DNA of 64,000 nt from Flavobacteriales bacterium. Its GTDB lineage: Bacteria > Bacteroidota > Bacteroidia > Flavobacteriales_D > Crocinitomicaceae. Each line of letters opens with the position of its first letter. Within the stretch, counting starts at the first letter, position 1. Positions 1-10,300 of this stretch are shown here, one piece after another. Under the pieces are notes generated by a model. It saw nothing but the letters and a program-made list of their open reading frames with translations. It was not told where the DNA came from and searched no databases. The position numbers and the translations under genes are program-made. The stretch is taken from the NCBI GenBank assembly GCA_947462255.1, contig CANHOA010000003.1, positions 88,891 through 152,890 on the forward strand, in the 5' to 3' direction.

Positions 1-543
1 CGTCTCACGCCTTTGGGATACAAAATTGGACTTGCCACTAAATCAGCATACGATAATGTTTTACTAAAAATGAGCGGTACAGAACAACTAAAGAGAGCGC
101 TGCGATCCATCGGCATTAGTCCTGCTAATGCTAATGAAATGTTAGCAAAGAAAGATTCTGCACCAATCACTCAACAGGTTAAGCTAACAAGTTTAATTTT
201 ACGCCCTCACATTCAACTAGAGGATCTTTTAGCGGTATCTCCGGAGGCAAAAACCATAGCTCATGAGCTTGGTTTGCTACACCCAGATATTTTATCACAA
301 ACAGAAATTCTATTAAAATATGAAGGTTATATTGAACGAGAAGAAGAACTCGTAAATAAAATGATGAGGTTAGATGATGTGAAAATTCCAAATGATGTGA
401 TTTTTGATCAATTGAAAAATTTAAGTTCCGAAGCAATTGAAAAACTTTCTCATGTTCGGCCGGTAACCATCGGACAAGCATCTCGTATTTCAGGGGTATC
501 ACCTAGTGATATTTCTGTGCTTTTGATTTATCTTAGCCGCTAA
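1..543 (+). CDS. mnmG: MnmG (GidA), tRNA uridine 5-carboxymethylaminomethyl modification enzyme, C-terminal part
   Basis: The reading frame is open from base 1 and begins RLTPLGYKIGLA, a conserved segment of the MnmG family, so the gene is cut by the window edge and about 180 of roughly 620 residues are visible. MnmG is a cytoplasmic FAD/NADH enzyme that works with MnmE to modify the wobble uridine of several tRNAs. The visible part is the all-helical C-terminal domain that contacts MnmE and tRNA, with the typical YEGYIEREEE and RPVTIGQASRISGVSP stretches. The first in-frame TTG at base 13 is internal and is not a real start. The FAD-binding N-terminus lies upstream of the window. Confidence 0.93.
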   Translation, partial: RLTPLGYKIGLATKSAYDNVLLKMSGTEQLKRALRSIGISPANANEMLAKKDSAPITQQVKLTSLILRPHIQLEDLLAVSPEAKTIAHELGLLHPDILSQTEILLKYEGYIEREEELVNKMMRLDDVKIPNDVIFDQLKNLSSEAIEKLSHVRPVTIGQASRISGVSPSDISVLLIYLSR

Positions 544-666
544 AACCGATTTTTAGTCGTTTTAAGGGTGTTTTGAATGGTTTAATGTTAAAATATAAGG
601 CCCTAAAGCGGTTAGTGCATTAAAACGAACGTTTTTTTATGTTTTTTACACCAAGAGTTATCAAAA

Positions 667-1614
667 ATGAAAAATAAGGTCCTGTTTTTAGATAGTGTTC
701 ATCCCGTTCTCTCTCAGCGCTTGTCTGAAGAAAATTATCAGTGTGTCGATGGATTTAATGAAAACATAGATTTTATCTATAACGAGGCTCCTGAGGTTTT
801 TGGTTTAGTCGTTCGGTCTAGGTTTCGATTGGACGAACTTTTTTTAAGTCGTTTTCCCGCTTTACGTTTTATCGCTCGTTCAGGATCTGGTTTAGATAAT
901 ATAGATCAACCTTATTGTAAAAAGAATAATATTGCCTTGTTTAATTCGCCTGAAGGAAATAGGAACGCTGTAGCCGAACATGTATTAGCATTATTATTAG
1001 GACTAATGAATAATATTGTTCAAGCAAACGATGAAATTAATAAAGGATTTTGGAACAGGGAGTCTAATCGAGGGGAAGAATTAAAAGGTAAAACGATAGG
1101 CATCATTGGCTATGGCCATAATGGAAAGGCAACAGCTGAAAAACTACTGTCTTTTGGTCTTACTATTCTATATTATGATAAATACGCACAAGTTCCTGAT
1201 AATAAACACATTAAGTCAGCTTCTCTAGCAACAATTTTTAATGAAGCAGATGTTGTTTCCTTGCATTTACCTTTGACCGAGGAGACGCACTACTTTGCCG
1301 ACTCAGATTTTTTTACAGCGTTTAGAAAACCAATTTATTTTCTAAATATCGCAAGGGGCAAAATTGTTGACACCTCAGCATTAGTTACAGCACTAAAATC
1401 GGGTATCGTAAAAGCGGCCGGCCTAGATGTTCTTGAGTATGAAGAAACAAATTTTGAGCGGCTATTAAACGAGCAACATTTTGAGCACCTCGCTTTTTTA
1501 AAGCAAGCCCCTAATGTTATTCTTACTCCTCATATTGCAGGTTGGACCATGGAAAGTAATTTTTTATTAAGCGATGTACTCGCAGATAAAATCTTATCTT
1601 TTTCATTCACCTAA
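667..1614 (+). CDS. D-isomer-specific 2-hydroxyacid dehydrogenase (phosphoglycerate dehydrogenase-like)
   Basis: A 315-residue cytoplasmic NAD-dependent dehydrogenase. The Rossmann motif GYGHNG is at residues 148-153, with an acidic residue (D171) at the end of the next strand that favours NAD over NADP. The catalytic set is present: Arg230 in NIARGKIVD, Glu259 in DVLEYEE and His289 in LTPHIAG. It is a short form without the C-terminal ACT domain of long SerA proteins. The likely reaction is 3-phosphoglycerate to 3-phosphohydroxypyruvate in serine synthesis, but other 2-hydroxyacids cannot be excluded, and no serC or serB lies beside it. It is monocistronic, 123 bases after mnmG, and nearly abuts the convergent amidase gene. 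Confidence 0.82.
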   Translation: MKNKVLFLDSVHPVLSQRLSEENYQCVDGFNENIDFIYNEAPEVFGLVVRSRFRLDELFLSRFPALRFIARSGSGLDNIDQPYCKKNNIALFNSPEGNRNAVAEHVLALLLGLMNNIVQANDEINKGFWNRESNRGEELKGKTIGIIGYGHNGKATAEKLLSFGLTILYYDKYAQVPDNKHIKSASLATIFNEADVVSLHLPLTEETHYFADSDFFTAFRKPIYFLNIARGKIVDTSALVTALKSGIVKAAGLDVLEYEETNFERLLNEQHFEHLAFLKQAPNVILTPHIAGWTMESNFLLSDVLADKILSFSFT

Positions 1615-1618
1615 TTAT

Positions 1619-4579
1619 TTAGTTCACCACGAGCTTTTTAATTACGATTTGATTAAGTGATCTAATAATAATATTGTAGTTCCCAATCGCCAAAACGGGT
1701 GTTTCAACAAAGCCACTATTTTCAATATGTAAACCGTGAACAAGTTTTCCTGCGGCGTCATAAATAGAGACGTCTGCTGGATGTATTAAATTCCCTATCC
1801 AAAAACCAAAACCGTTACTTGGGTTAGGGTATATTATAAGTGAGGCTAATTCGTTCTCAATTTGTCCTGCCGTCGAGTTTTGAAGTAACTTTTGACCATC
1901 TGCATTCAATTGGGAATTTAATAGTGCTCCATTCTTTGCTTTTACTGAGAAATAATACGTTTGACCATAAATTGGATTCGTTAGTAGATGTTGTATTGCC
2001 GCATTAAGGCCACTATTAGTCCAGGTAATTATATTCGTTCCTCCAATCGTTGTCCCCAGTGCCCAGGTGTAATTTGAAATGCTTGAATGAATATCTGAAG
2101 CATTCCAATTGAATGAAAGTGTATTGGTATAAACGGTATCAATGTCTGAAGCAGTGCCATCGTTACCATAATTAATTACTGGTGGAGTCCAATCAATTAG
2201 GTATTGTTTTTGAGTTGTTGCACTCCAATTCTGATTATTATCGATTACTTCAGATTGAATGAGCCCTGTTGTAATCGCCGCATTGCTTTGAAAGCGCATC
2301 TGTTGATTATTACCTATAGTTACTGAGATATTAGTGGGCCTTGATTTAAACACTTTAATATTATCAAATAGAACGGTACATGCACCGCTTCGAAGTGATA
2401 TTGAATTACCCGAAACAATTGGATTTGCATCTTGCCATTGTGTTATTAATAGGTTGTTTACAAAAACTTTAATTACTCCGGTGATAGGATTATACCACGT
2501 TTTAATTGCGTAATTAACTTGAGGCGTAATAACCAATGAGTCTTCATTTACAACGGTGAAAACATCATTCGTAACTTTATACAACTGTACTTTATCAGTT
2601 TCCTCTCTTAGATAAACAAAGTAAGAATTTCCTCGGTTCGGTAGTGTTGGATCAGAACAAAAGAAGTGCATTCCTGCGCGTTGATTAAGGTTAGTAGAGG
2701 TTATTTTTTGTTCCCATTCATACAGGTACTGAGCACTATTGTTTTGTGTAACATTTAAGTATGCGTTAGAATTATTCTGTGAAGCATCATTCATTGAAAA
2801 TGATTGATTCGTAATGGAAAACAAGCCGGTTTGAGACGTCCAATTAAGGTTTCCGTCCTGAAAATCCTCATGCACAAAACCAAAACCGCCATTTGCTTTC
2901 CAACCAAGATCTGAAAAATTGCGGTCGGCGACTAGATAAAACCCTTTATTTATCCCGCTTTCTGCGTCAGCATCATTAATTTGCACTTGAAAATTCCCAC
3001 TTTCCCATATTGGTCCGGTGCTAATGGTGGTAGTGGGTGCTATATTATCGACAGATGAAATAGTTGAGTTAAAACTTGCTACCCAACCAGCGGCGGTGCC
3101 ACCACAATCGGAACGAAACTCTAAAAGTAAAGCGCCATTGGTTCCAACGGCAATAGGAGGCAAAGTAGTTCCTGAGTACACTCCCAATAATGGTGCATTT
3201 AAATTTGAACCATTATAAATAAAAAGCTTATCTACATTATTTTCCAATGAAAACGAATTGAAGACAAGGGTAACGGTGCTTGCATTAGCGGGTTGAATAA
3301 GCCATAAACTACGTTCGTCATTACCATAGTTGGCATTTATACCACCAAGGTCATAGAAATTACCACTTCCACTTGTTATTGCTGTTATTGAAGGATTGGA
3401 ATTAATTAAGCGATAATATTTTTCCCAGTTCCAGTAAATTCCCGGATCTGTATGTGTTTGGTTTGGATAATGTTGATGACCTTTAATTTTCGTGCAACTT
3501 CCTAATAAATTAGATGTAGCTGATGCGCTGCCATAAAAAGTCCTTAAGCCATTTATCCCATAGCCGCTGCTGATTATATCTTTTGATAGGTTTGCCGAGG
3601 CTTGATAAAGAGCTTCCGTATACCAAACAGGATTATTAACATATCCTTCGTGTTCGTAACCAATAGTATATGGGTTTTCAGATCCAACATGCCACGCCTT
3701 ACTCGCCTCAAGAACCATTTGAGTAATTTGCCCATCGGAACTTCTAACTACGTAATGATAGGAAACGCTTGAATTACAGTTTTGTGCCCACGAAATAGCA
3801 CCAGAGTAAGAGCCTTGAACAGTATGAATGGTGATTGCAGAAACGGCTGTGCCGTTACGACTACTAAAATTGCACGATGGGGTTGGTGTCCAAATAGCGG
3901 GTCCATATTCCAAAGATTTATTTGTTGGGCATTTGTAGCTTATGCCGTTTTCGGTAATTATACTTTTTTTTTGGAGTTTAATGTTGTTTGCTGTTAAAAC
4001 AGCATAATTATCTTCACCAAACAATCGTTGTAAATCATAATTTTTAACTAAAAAACCATGTTTATCGGCAAATATTGGATTGTTTAAAAACCGTAAAACT
4101 TCTAAAGCGAACGAATTTTTAGCAAAGTCATTTACAAGACCCAAATCCGGAATTTCCGAAAGTTGTAAAAGGCAATTTTTTAGCTGATCTTCTTCACGGA
4201 AGTTTGAGTTGGCTGTTTTTTTCATTAATGAGTCTAAGGCAAGTCCGTACGATAATACTTGCAATGCTACGGATGACTTTTGTTGTTCAATGGAGATTCC
4301 ACTTAGTTTAGCAATTAAACGCCCATTTTCCATAAAATAATTTTTCCCATCGCTATAAACCCCCATAATACCATAGGGTAGTGGGATTCCTGAACACGAA
4401 TTAGCCTCATCACCTTTAATTTCCATCATACGCGTATTGGTATAAGAAACAGCTTCTAATACTCCCTTAGGAACGTAGAATAAGTGTGAATAAGCACTAT
4501 TAAATTGATTTTGTTGTATTTGTGCAAGCGAAAAAAAAGAAGTGAAAACGGCTAGAATAATAATTAACAAAAAGCGCAT
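1619..4579 (-). CDS. Secreted N-acetylmuramoyl-L-alanine amidase with CUB-like domain and T9SS sorting domain
   Basis: A 986-residue exported protein. Residues 1-20 are a signal peptide ending SLAQ. Residues about 245-385 form an Amidase_2 domain: His252 (TIHTVQG), His368 (GHQH) and Asp378 (HTDPG) fit the zinc ligands, and the last two are 10 apart as in AmpD. Residues about 404-503 resemble a CUB domain (NYGNDERSLWLIQP, LEFRSDCGGTAAGW). A long beta-rich region follows, and the C-terminus (from IIYPNPSNG to KKLVVN) is a type A T9SS sorting domain. It probably cleaves peptidoglycan stem peptides outside the cell. A near -7 box (TAACTTTT on the minus strand) sits just before the ATG. Confidence 0.85.
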   Translation of the reverse strand: MRFLLIIILAVFTSFFSLAQIQQNQFNSAYSHLFYVPKGVLEAVSYTNTRMMEIKGDEANSCSGIPLPYGIMGVYSDGKNYFMENGRLIAKLSGISIEQQKSSVALQVLSYGLALDSLMKKTANSNFREEDQLKNCLLQLSEIPDLGLVNDFAKNSFALEVLRFLNNPIFADKHGFLVKNYDLQRLFGEDNYAVLTANNIKLQKKSIITENGISYKCPTNKSLEYGPAIWTPTPSCNFSSRNGTAVSAITIHTVQGSYSGAISWAQNCNSSVSYHYVVRSSDGQITQMVLEASKAWHVGSENPYTIGYEHEGYVNNPVWYTEALYQASANLSKDIISSGYGINGLRTFYGSASATSNLLGSCTKIKGHQHYPNQTHTDPGIYWNWEKYYRLINSNPSITAITSGSGNFYDLGGINANYGNDERSLWLIQPANASTVTLVFNSFSLENNVDKLFIYNGSNLNAPLLGVYSGTTLPPIAVGTNGALLLEFRSDCGGTAAGWVASFNSTISSVDNIAPTTTISTGPIWESGNFQVQINDADAESGINKGFYLVADRNFSDLGWKANGGFGFVHEDFQDGNLNWTSQTGLFSITNQSFSMNDASQNNSNAYLNVTQNNSAQYLYEWEQKITSTNLNQRAGMHFFCSDPTLPNRGNSYFVYLREETDKVQLYKVTNDVFTVVNEDSLVITPQVNYAIKTWYNPITGVIKVFVNNLLITQWQDANPIVSGNSISLRSGACTVLFDNIKVFKSRPTNISVTIGNNQQMRFQSNAAITTGLIQSEVIDNNQNWSATTQKQYLIDWTPPVINYGNDGTASDIDTVYTNTLSFNWNASDIHSSISNYTWALGTTIGGTNIITWTNSGLNAAIQHLLTNPIYGQTYYFSVKAKNGALLNSQLNADGQKLLQNSTAGQIENELASLIIYPNPSNGFGFWIGNLIHPADVSIYDAAGKLVHGLHIENSGFVETPVLAIGNYNIIIRSLNQIVIKKLVVN

Positions 4580-4686
4580 AGTTAAAAAGTTAGAATGATG
4601 CGCCTTAACGCATTATTTTAATGAATTCTATTTATTACAAAATTGTTTTAGTGTTTTTTAACAAAAAACCAGTCTCCGAAGAGATA

Positions 4687-5583
4687 TTAAAGCACCTTAA
4701 TAATCCTTAGACTTTTTGGGATAAGTTTTATCTGAAAACGTTGTCCCGAAAGACCTTCACCATCTGTTTCAGCAAAGATTACTCCATCGCAACTAATCAG
4801 CTCTGCTTCGTTTTCTATGGATAAATAATGTGCTTCAGGATGTGCTATTTGCTTGCCTTTTTTAACTTTTATCACATTTTTAATATAGTCCCCCAACGAG
4901 ACCTTTCCCAAAAGAGTAAGTTTTAATCGTCCATCATTAATCTTTGCTTTCGGGTGTATGTGCAATCCGTTTCCAAAAACAGACCCATTACAAAACGCGG
5001 CCATTAAAAGCGGTCCGTGATAATTGAAATCACCCGATTTTATAGTCACTATAGGTTTTTTATAGCTTAAAAAAGTATAAAGAATGGAAAGGCTATAAGC
5101 AAATTTTCCACCTAAAAAACCCTTAAATCGGTTCAATTCAAGCACGGCAGAGCCCCCAAAACCAATATCCGAGATATTTATAAAGTAACGCTTTTGCCCA
5201 TCTGCCGTCACCGACCCAACATCAACCCAATCAAACAAATTATTTTTTATCGCATCTAAATAATGAGTGCTACCGGTGTACCCAGCGCTTTGATAAAAGT
5301 CATTTCCCGTACCATTAGGGATGATACCAACAACGGGAAGTGGAACCAAGTCATCAAAGGGAAGCCCATTAATTATTTCATTTAAGATTCCATCGCCACC
5401 AACACCAACGATATGACTTGTGTTTTTAAGATTGTCAGCGGTTATTTTTTTAGCACCCACCAATTCAGTGGTGTAATGTATTTCGAAAGCATTCCCAAAT
5501 TCTATCGAACAGTTATTAATAAATAACCGGGATTTTTTTTTAAGTTTTTTTCCCCCGTGAATGATGCAAATAATTCTTTTCAA
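4687..5583 (-). CDS. Diacylglycerol/lipid kinase family protein (YegS-like)
   Basis: A 298-residue protein of the diacylglycerol kinase catalytic family (DAGK_cat; YegS/BmrU type). It carries the nucleotide-binding motif GGDG at residues 62-65, then NEIINGL, and the second glycine-rich motif PNGTGNDF at 89-96. The usual Thr after GGDG is Ile here, a conservative oddity. It should phosphorylate a lipid such as diacylglycerol at the inner membrane using ATP. It follows the barrel gene by 28 bases on the same strand, so it is probably the third gene of the TPR-barrel-kinase operon. The exact lipid substrate cannot be read from sequence. Confidence 0.82.
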   Translation of the reverse strand: MKRIICIIHGGKKLKKKSRLFINNCSIEFGNAFEIHYTTELVGAKKITADNLKNTSHIVGVGGDGILNEIINGLPFDDLVPLPVVGIIPNGTGNDFYQSAGYTGSTHYLDAIKNNLFDWVDVGSVTADGQKRYFINISDIGFGGSAVLELNRFKGFLGGKFAYSLSILYTFLSYKKPIVTIKSGDFNYHGPLLMAAFCNGSVFGNGLHIHPKAKINDGRLKLTLLGKVSLGDYIKNVIKVKKGKQIAHPEAHYLSIENEAELISCDGVIFAETDGEGLSGQRFQIKLIPKSLRIIKVL

Positions 5584-5611
5584 TACTTGAATTTAACCGA
5601 TAAAAATCGTC

Positions 5612-7333
5612 TTAAAATCGCGCGCTTATTCCCCCGAGAATTTGAATAGGCATAACGGGATAGTTTAACCATCGACTATAGCGCTGCGAAGCAACATTAT
5701 TGACTTGTAAAAAGGCCGATACTCTTGGGTTGTATCTATATTCAAAACCAAGATTGCCGTCAGCAAGAAAACCTAAAGGTTTTACATATTGGCTATTTTC
5801 ATTCATAATTCCATCTCCAGGCCCGTACACTTTAGCCATACGACCACTCTCCATTGTTAAATCTGCCCGAACATAAAACTTATCGTATAAATTATAGGTT
5901 CCTCTGAGGATAAATTGAAGTTGGGGGAGGTTCCAAGCCCTCGCTTCATTTTTCATTTCATAACTATAAAATCGACCAAGCCCATCAACTTTTAATTTTT
6001 CATTCATTTGGTAGCTAATACTTGCTTCCACAGTACTTAAGTTTAGAGAGTCATAGATAACTCCAAACCGATTATTAAGTGATGAATAGGACGTGTCAGT
6101 AACAAAAAGAGCCTTATTGGTTATCTGCGCAAAACTAGCATGAACCCCATAGGTAAGTCGTTTACTTATTCCGCCACTTACCCCAAAAAAGAGATCATAC
6201 GGAGTGTTTTCATTGAATAAAGAGATATTGGTTAAAGTATAAGGATTATAATCATTTAAACTCCCAAAAGTCATTTGTTTTAGCCCGCCACGAATACCAA
6301 TATATGGAACCAACAAACCATCCAACAGATTGTAAGAAAGGTTTATGCGCGGATAGATATAGGCACGCGATTTGGTCGCAACATCAACACTTACGCCAAG
6401 TCCTACATCAATTGTTAGCGCTTTATCTAGAAAGCTAGTGGTAACACCAGGTGACAGGTTGATGATTGTATTGTTCACGATGAGACTAGTATCACTTAGG
6501 TAGTTGGATGAATCAGCGCGCTCATATTTATATCCGTTATAGCAAACATCGAAACCAGTATAGAAGTGTTCCTTGCCTTTGTTATACCACCCCAACGTTT
6601 TGAAATCAAAATGATTTTCAGTTACTCCGCCATCTGAAAAGGAATCTTCGTTTGGTTTTTGACTAGTTAAGTTTTTGTAAGCAACATCAAATTTAAGATT
6701 TAGCCGAGCACTGTCGCCTCTATCAGTAGTAAGAATTAAACCGAAACCAGTTCGTTGAATTCGCTGTCGTATGGAGTCGGCCTTTATCGTTTGAATAGGC
6801 ACACCATAATAATGGTAACCATAATTGTCATAGTTAAGCTCCCCACCCAAGGTAAACTTATTTTTTATAATTTGTCCAAAGACTAATCCGCTTGTTCTAT
6901 CAAAGTTTGCTGGGGCATAAATTACCTTGTCTCTTCCTTTAATTTGTCCAAAAGAACTTAAATGTTTAAGGTGTGCACCAAACATTACACTTCTTGAGCG
7001 GGTTGAATTATAGTATAGTTCACCTAAAGGCATTACAATAGAACCTATTCCAAGTTTAACATAAAAAGGATAAAGCTTCTTAATTTTCTCTGTGGTTTCT
7101 ATGGTAGCCGCCTGAATGCTATCAATATGAATTTTAGTAGTGTAGTAAAGCTGCATTAAAGGCTGTGCGATTATTGGAGCAACGTTAATACTATCAGCAA
7201 CTTTAGGGTTGGCAGTTATTCTGTACGTCATTTCAATTTCTCTATTTCCTAAACCCTCCGCTTCAAATAAATCGGGCTGAGCGTTAAAATATGCTGTATA
7301 AAAAAAGACGAGAAAGAGGAATACTATTTTCAT
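5612..7333 (-). CDS. Outer-membrane beta-barrel protein partnered with the upstream TPR protein
   Basis: A 573-residue protein with a signal peptide (ending YFNAQ) and a sequence dominated by alternating polar/hydrophobic strands rich in Tyr, Gly and Asn, ending in an aromatic residue (GGISARF), as expected for an outer-membrane barrel. The last strands (RADLTMESGRM, GFEYRYNPRVSAFLQVNN) resemble the C-terminal part of TonB-dependent receptors, but no plug domain or TonB box is seen. Its ATG overlaps the stop of the TPR gene by one base (TAATG), so the two are translationally coupled. The role is unknown. A complex with the periplasmic TPR protein is a fair inference from the coupling. Confidence 0.72.
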   Translation of the reverse strand: MKIVFLFLVFFYTAYFNAQPDLFEAEGLGNREIEMTYRITANPKVADSINVAPIIAQPLMQLYYTTKIHIDSIQAATIETTEKIKKLYPFYVKLGIGSIVMPLGELYYNSTRSRSVMFGAHLKHLSSFGQIKGRDKVIYAPANFDRTSGLVFGQIIKNKFTLGGELNYDNYGYHYYGVPIQTIKADSIRQRIQRTGFGLILTTDRGDSARLNLKFDVAYKNLTSQKPNEDSFSDGGVTENHFDFKTLGWYNKGKEHFYTGFDVCYNGYKYERADSSNYLSDTSLIVNNTIINLSPGVTTSFLDKALTIDVGLGVSVDVATKSRAYIYPRINLSYNLLDGLLVPYIGIRGGLKQMTFGSLNDYNPYTLTNISLFNENTPYDLFFGVSGGISKRLTYGVHASFAQITNKALFVTDTSYSSLNNRFGVIYDSLNLSTVEASISYQMNEKLKVDGLGRFYSYEMKNEARAWNLPQLQFILRGTYNLYDKFYVRADLTMESGRMAKVYGPGDGIMNENSQYVKPLGFLADGNLGFEYRYNPRVSAFLQVNNVASQRYSRWLNYPVMPIQILGGISARF

Positions 7334-10300
7334 TAGTTACTTTGATTTATTTCAATTGTTTTTTCTGGCTCATTCACGATGATTTTCTCAGGGTTTTTAA
7401 GTTGTTGAAGCTCATTCCAAAGTTCATTTGCTTCGTCAAGCACCCCGTCTTTCAAATCTTTCGGATAAAAATCAAGCACTGAATTGAGGTTTTGTTCAGC
7501 CTGAACATAATCATTATGTGCAATATCAATTCTAGCTTTTAATATTAAAGCCCTACCAATCCAATAATTGTAACTTGGTTTCATTTTTAATATGGCCGTT
7601 ATTTCTCCTTCCGCTTTAGTCAACTCTAACTGTTGGAAATAAATGACGCTTAAATAATACCGAGATTCCGCTGTAATAGCAGCATTTGTATTCTTAACTA
7701 ACCACGTGAAATGCGTTAGGGCATCAGAGTAACGTTTAAGGGAGAAGTTTCCATAAGCCTGTACATATGATTCTTCAATGCGAATCGCAGTTGTAATAGC
7801 GGAGTTTTCGGAAGCTATTTTAGCGTAACTTATAGCCTCATCAAACTGTTTATTAAGAAAATAGCAACGCATTAGTCCGAGCTTTCCAGCAAAGATATTA
7901 CTAGCTTTTGTAGCAATTTGATCCAGTTTTTGGTAGTATTTAATTCCGTTTACATAATCTTTAAGGTTATAATAGTATGCTGCAACTCTAAAAGCAGCCA
8001 CTTCGGCATAAGCCCCATTATTCCCTCCTAAATAAAGTTCGTATTGGCTTACGGCATTGGCGGTATCTTTAGTTTTGAAGTAAGAATTCGCTAAAAAGTA
8101 ATGTGTTTCATCGACATATCTTCCTGCAGGAAATTTAGCTAAATACGTCGAAAATTTTGGTATGGCTTCTGTATAATTACTATCTACATAACTTTGCAAG
8201 GCGGGATTATAAAAAAGGTTTTCTTTTTCATCGGGAGAAACATTAGCGCAGGCATATTGATCCGCCAAATCTGAGGCTTTTTCAGGAACCTTCATAGCGA
8301 TATAAACATCCATTAATCCTTTAACAGCGACAGCGCAAACGTCACGCACATTTCCGTATTCTGTCAAAATCATTTTAAAGTCCAGCTCCGCTTGTGCATA
8401 TTCCCATTTTTTATAGTGTATGTCTGCAATTTCAAGGCGACAATCAATTACTAAGGTCGACAAGGGATAATCGACTAAATATTTCCTGAAATAAGTAAGT
8501 GCAGGGTCATATTCTGAACTAGACTTATAGCTTTGAGCAAGCTCATACATGCCATTCATAATATATTTAGAGTCCTTGAACGAGCTTATCAGGTCAAGCA
8601 TGGTGCTAATTTTAAGCTGTATTTGGCCATTATAACCATAACTTTTAGCTAAGTAATAAGTCGCTCGGTCTGTTAAATTTGATTTAAGGTCAATTACTTC
8701 CTTGTAATATTTTATGGCAAGAGCATTTTGTTTATTGGTATAGTAAGCATCGGCCAATTTAAGGCAGGCATCCACTTTTTTCTCTTTATTTTTTGGATTC
8801 CCTTGTAGGTAGATTTGAAGGGCATCAATGGCATCATTTAATTGTTCTTTATTCCAATAAGCATAACCCAAATTATAATAAGCATCAATTTTTTCATCTA
8901 AAGAATTGGATGCTGGAGAAGCCAAAAACAACTTGTATTCAGCAATACATTCTGTATATTTCTCTAAGCGATAAAAAGCATCTGCTCGCCAATACTTAGC
9001 AAGCGCAATAAGCTGAGGATCAATAGCGTACTTACTAACAAGTCCAAAGCTGGCAATTGCTTCAGGATACTTTGTTTTTTGAAATAAATCAACACCATAA
9101 TTGTATGCTATAGTTTGGTATACAGCTTTTAATCGGCTATCAATGGACGGTAGTTGATCCAAAGATTCTAGTGCCTTTTCGTAATTACTAGTATTAGAAT
9201 ACACATTAACAAGGCATTGGTAAATATCTTGTTTCCGCTTGGAATTTGGGTATTTTCTAAGGTAATTTTCAAATGCTTTAACCGATTCGTCATAAGGATT
9301 TATATCAACTTTAAATGATAATACGGCAAAATTATACAATGCGTCTTCTTGTATGGTTACATTTGAAGTCATCTCGGATGCGCGGTAAAAAGCGCTTCGT
9401 GCGGGCAACAATTTACCAAGGTTTTGATAAGAATCTGCGATCTGATACATCGCTGTTTGGCCCAAGCTATCATCAATACGGGCGACACGATCAAAGTATT
9501 TTATGGCTTTTTCATATGCCGCAGTACGAAACAGGGAATACGCAATTTGATAATCATCTTCCCGAGTAGTTTTAGCCTTTTGGTAATATATTTCTAAATA
9601 TTGCGCGGCTTCTTTGTATTGGTTTAATTTGTAATGTGCATCACCTAATAAATGGTAAACATCAGAAACATCAGTAAGAGAGGTAGAATCGAGAATTGTT
9701 GGTGCATAATTCACCACATCTTGAAACCGCATTTGTTTGTGATAAATCTGAATAATATAATACGGTACAACACCAGAATAAGCAGGGTCAACTTTTAGTT
9801 TTTCAAAACCATCCAACGAAACTTGCAGTGAACCATTCAGATAGCTAAGGTGAGAAAAGAAATATAAGCTAGGTGTAGCATATTGAGTAGTCCCATCTTT
9901 AACATCTCTAAAAGCATGGAGGGCGGTCAAACGATCACCTTGCTGCAGAGCTGAATACCCGTGTTTAAATAACAACTCTTCTTTTTTATTAGTATCAATC
10001 GCATCCATTGAAACTTGTTCAAACCAGACCACGGCATTTTCAAAATCTTCTTTTTGAAAAAAATAATTTCCAATTTTAAAGGAAATAACATTCCTATTTA
10101 CGTTTTCAGGGTATCGGACATTATAAGCTTCAAGCAATGCAATAGCATCATCATGAAACAATTCTAAAGCAGACAGTCCTTTATAATAATATGCTTTTGA
10201 AAGAAAGGGGTCACTTTCTTTAACCCCAGAGAGAATAAATGTATTAAACTCTTCCCTGGCAGCACTAAACTGCGCTTTTTCGAAAAGCTCTTCAGCATGA

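Noticed and set aside
622-638. Terminator after mnmG (AAAAC-GAAC-GTTTT followed by T)
   Set aside because: A five-base AT-rich stem with a four-base loop is too weak to call.
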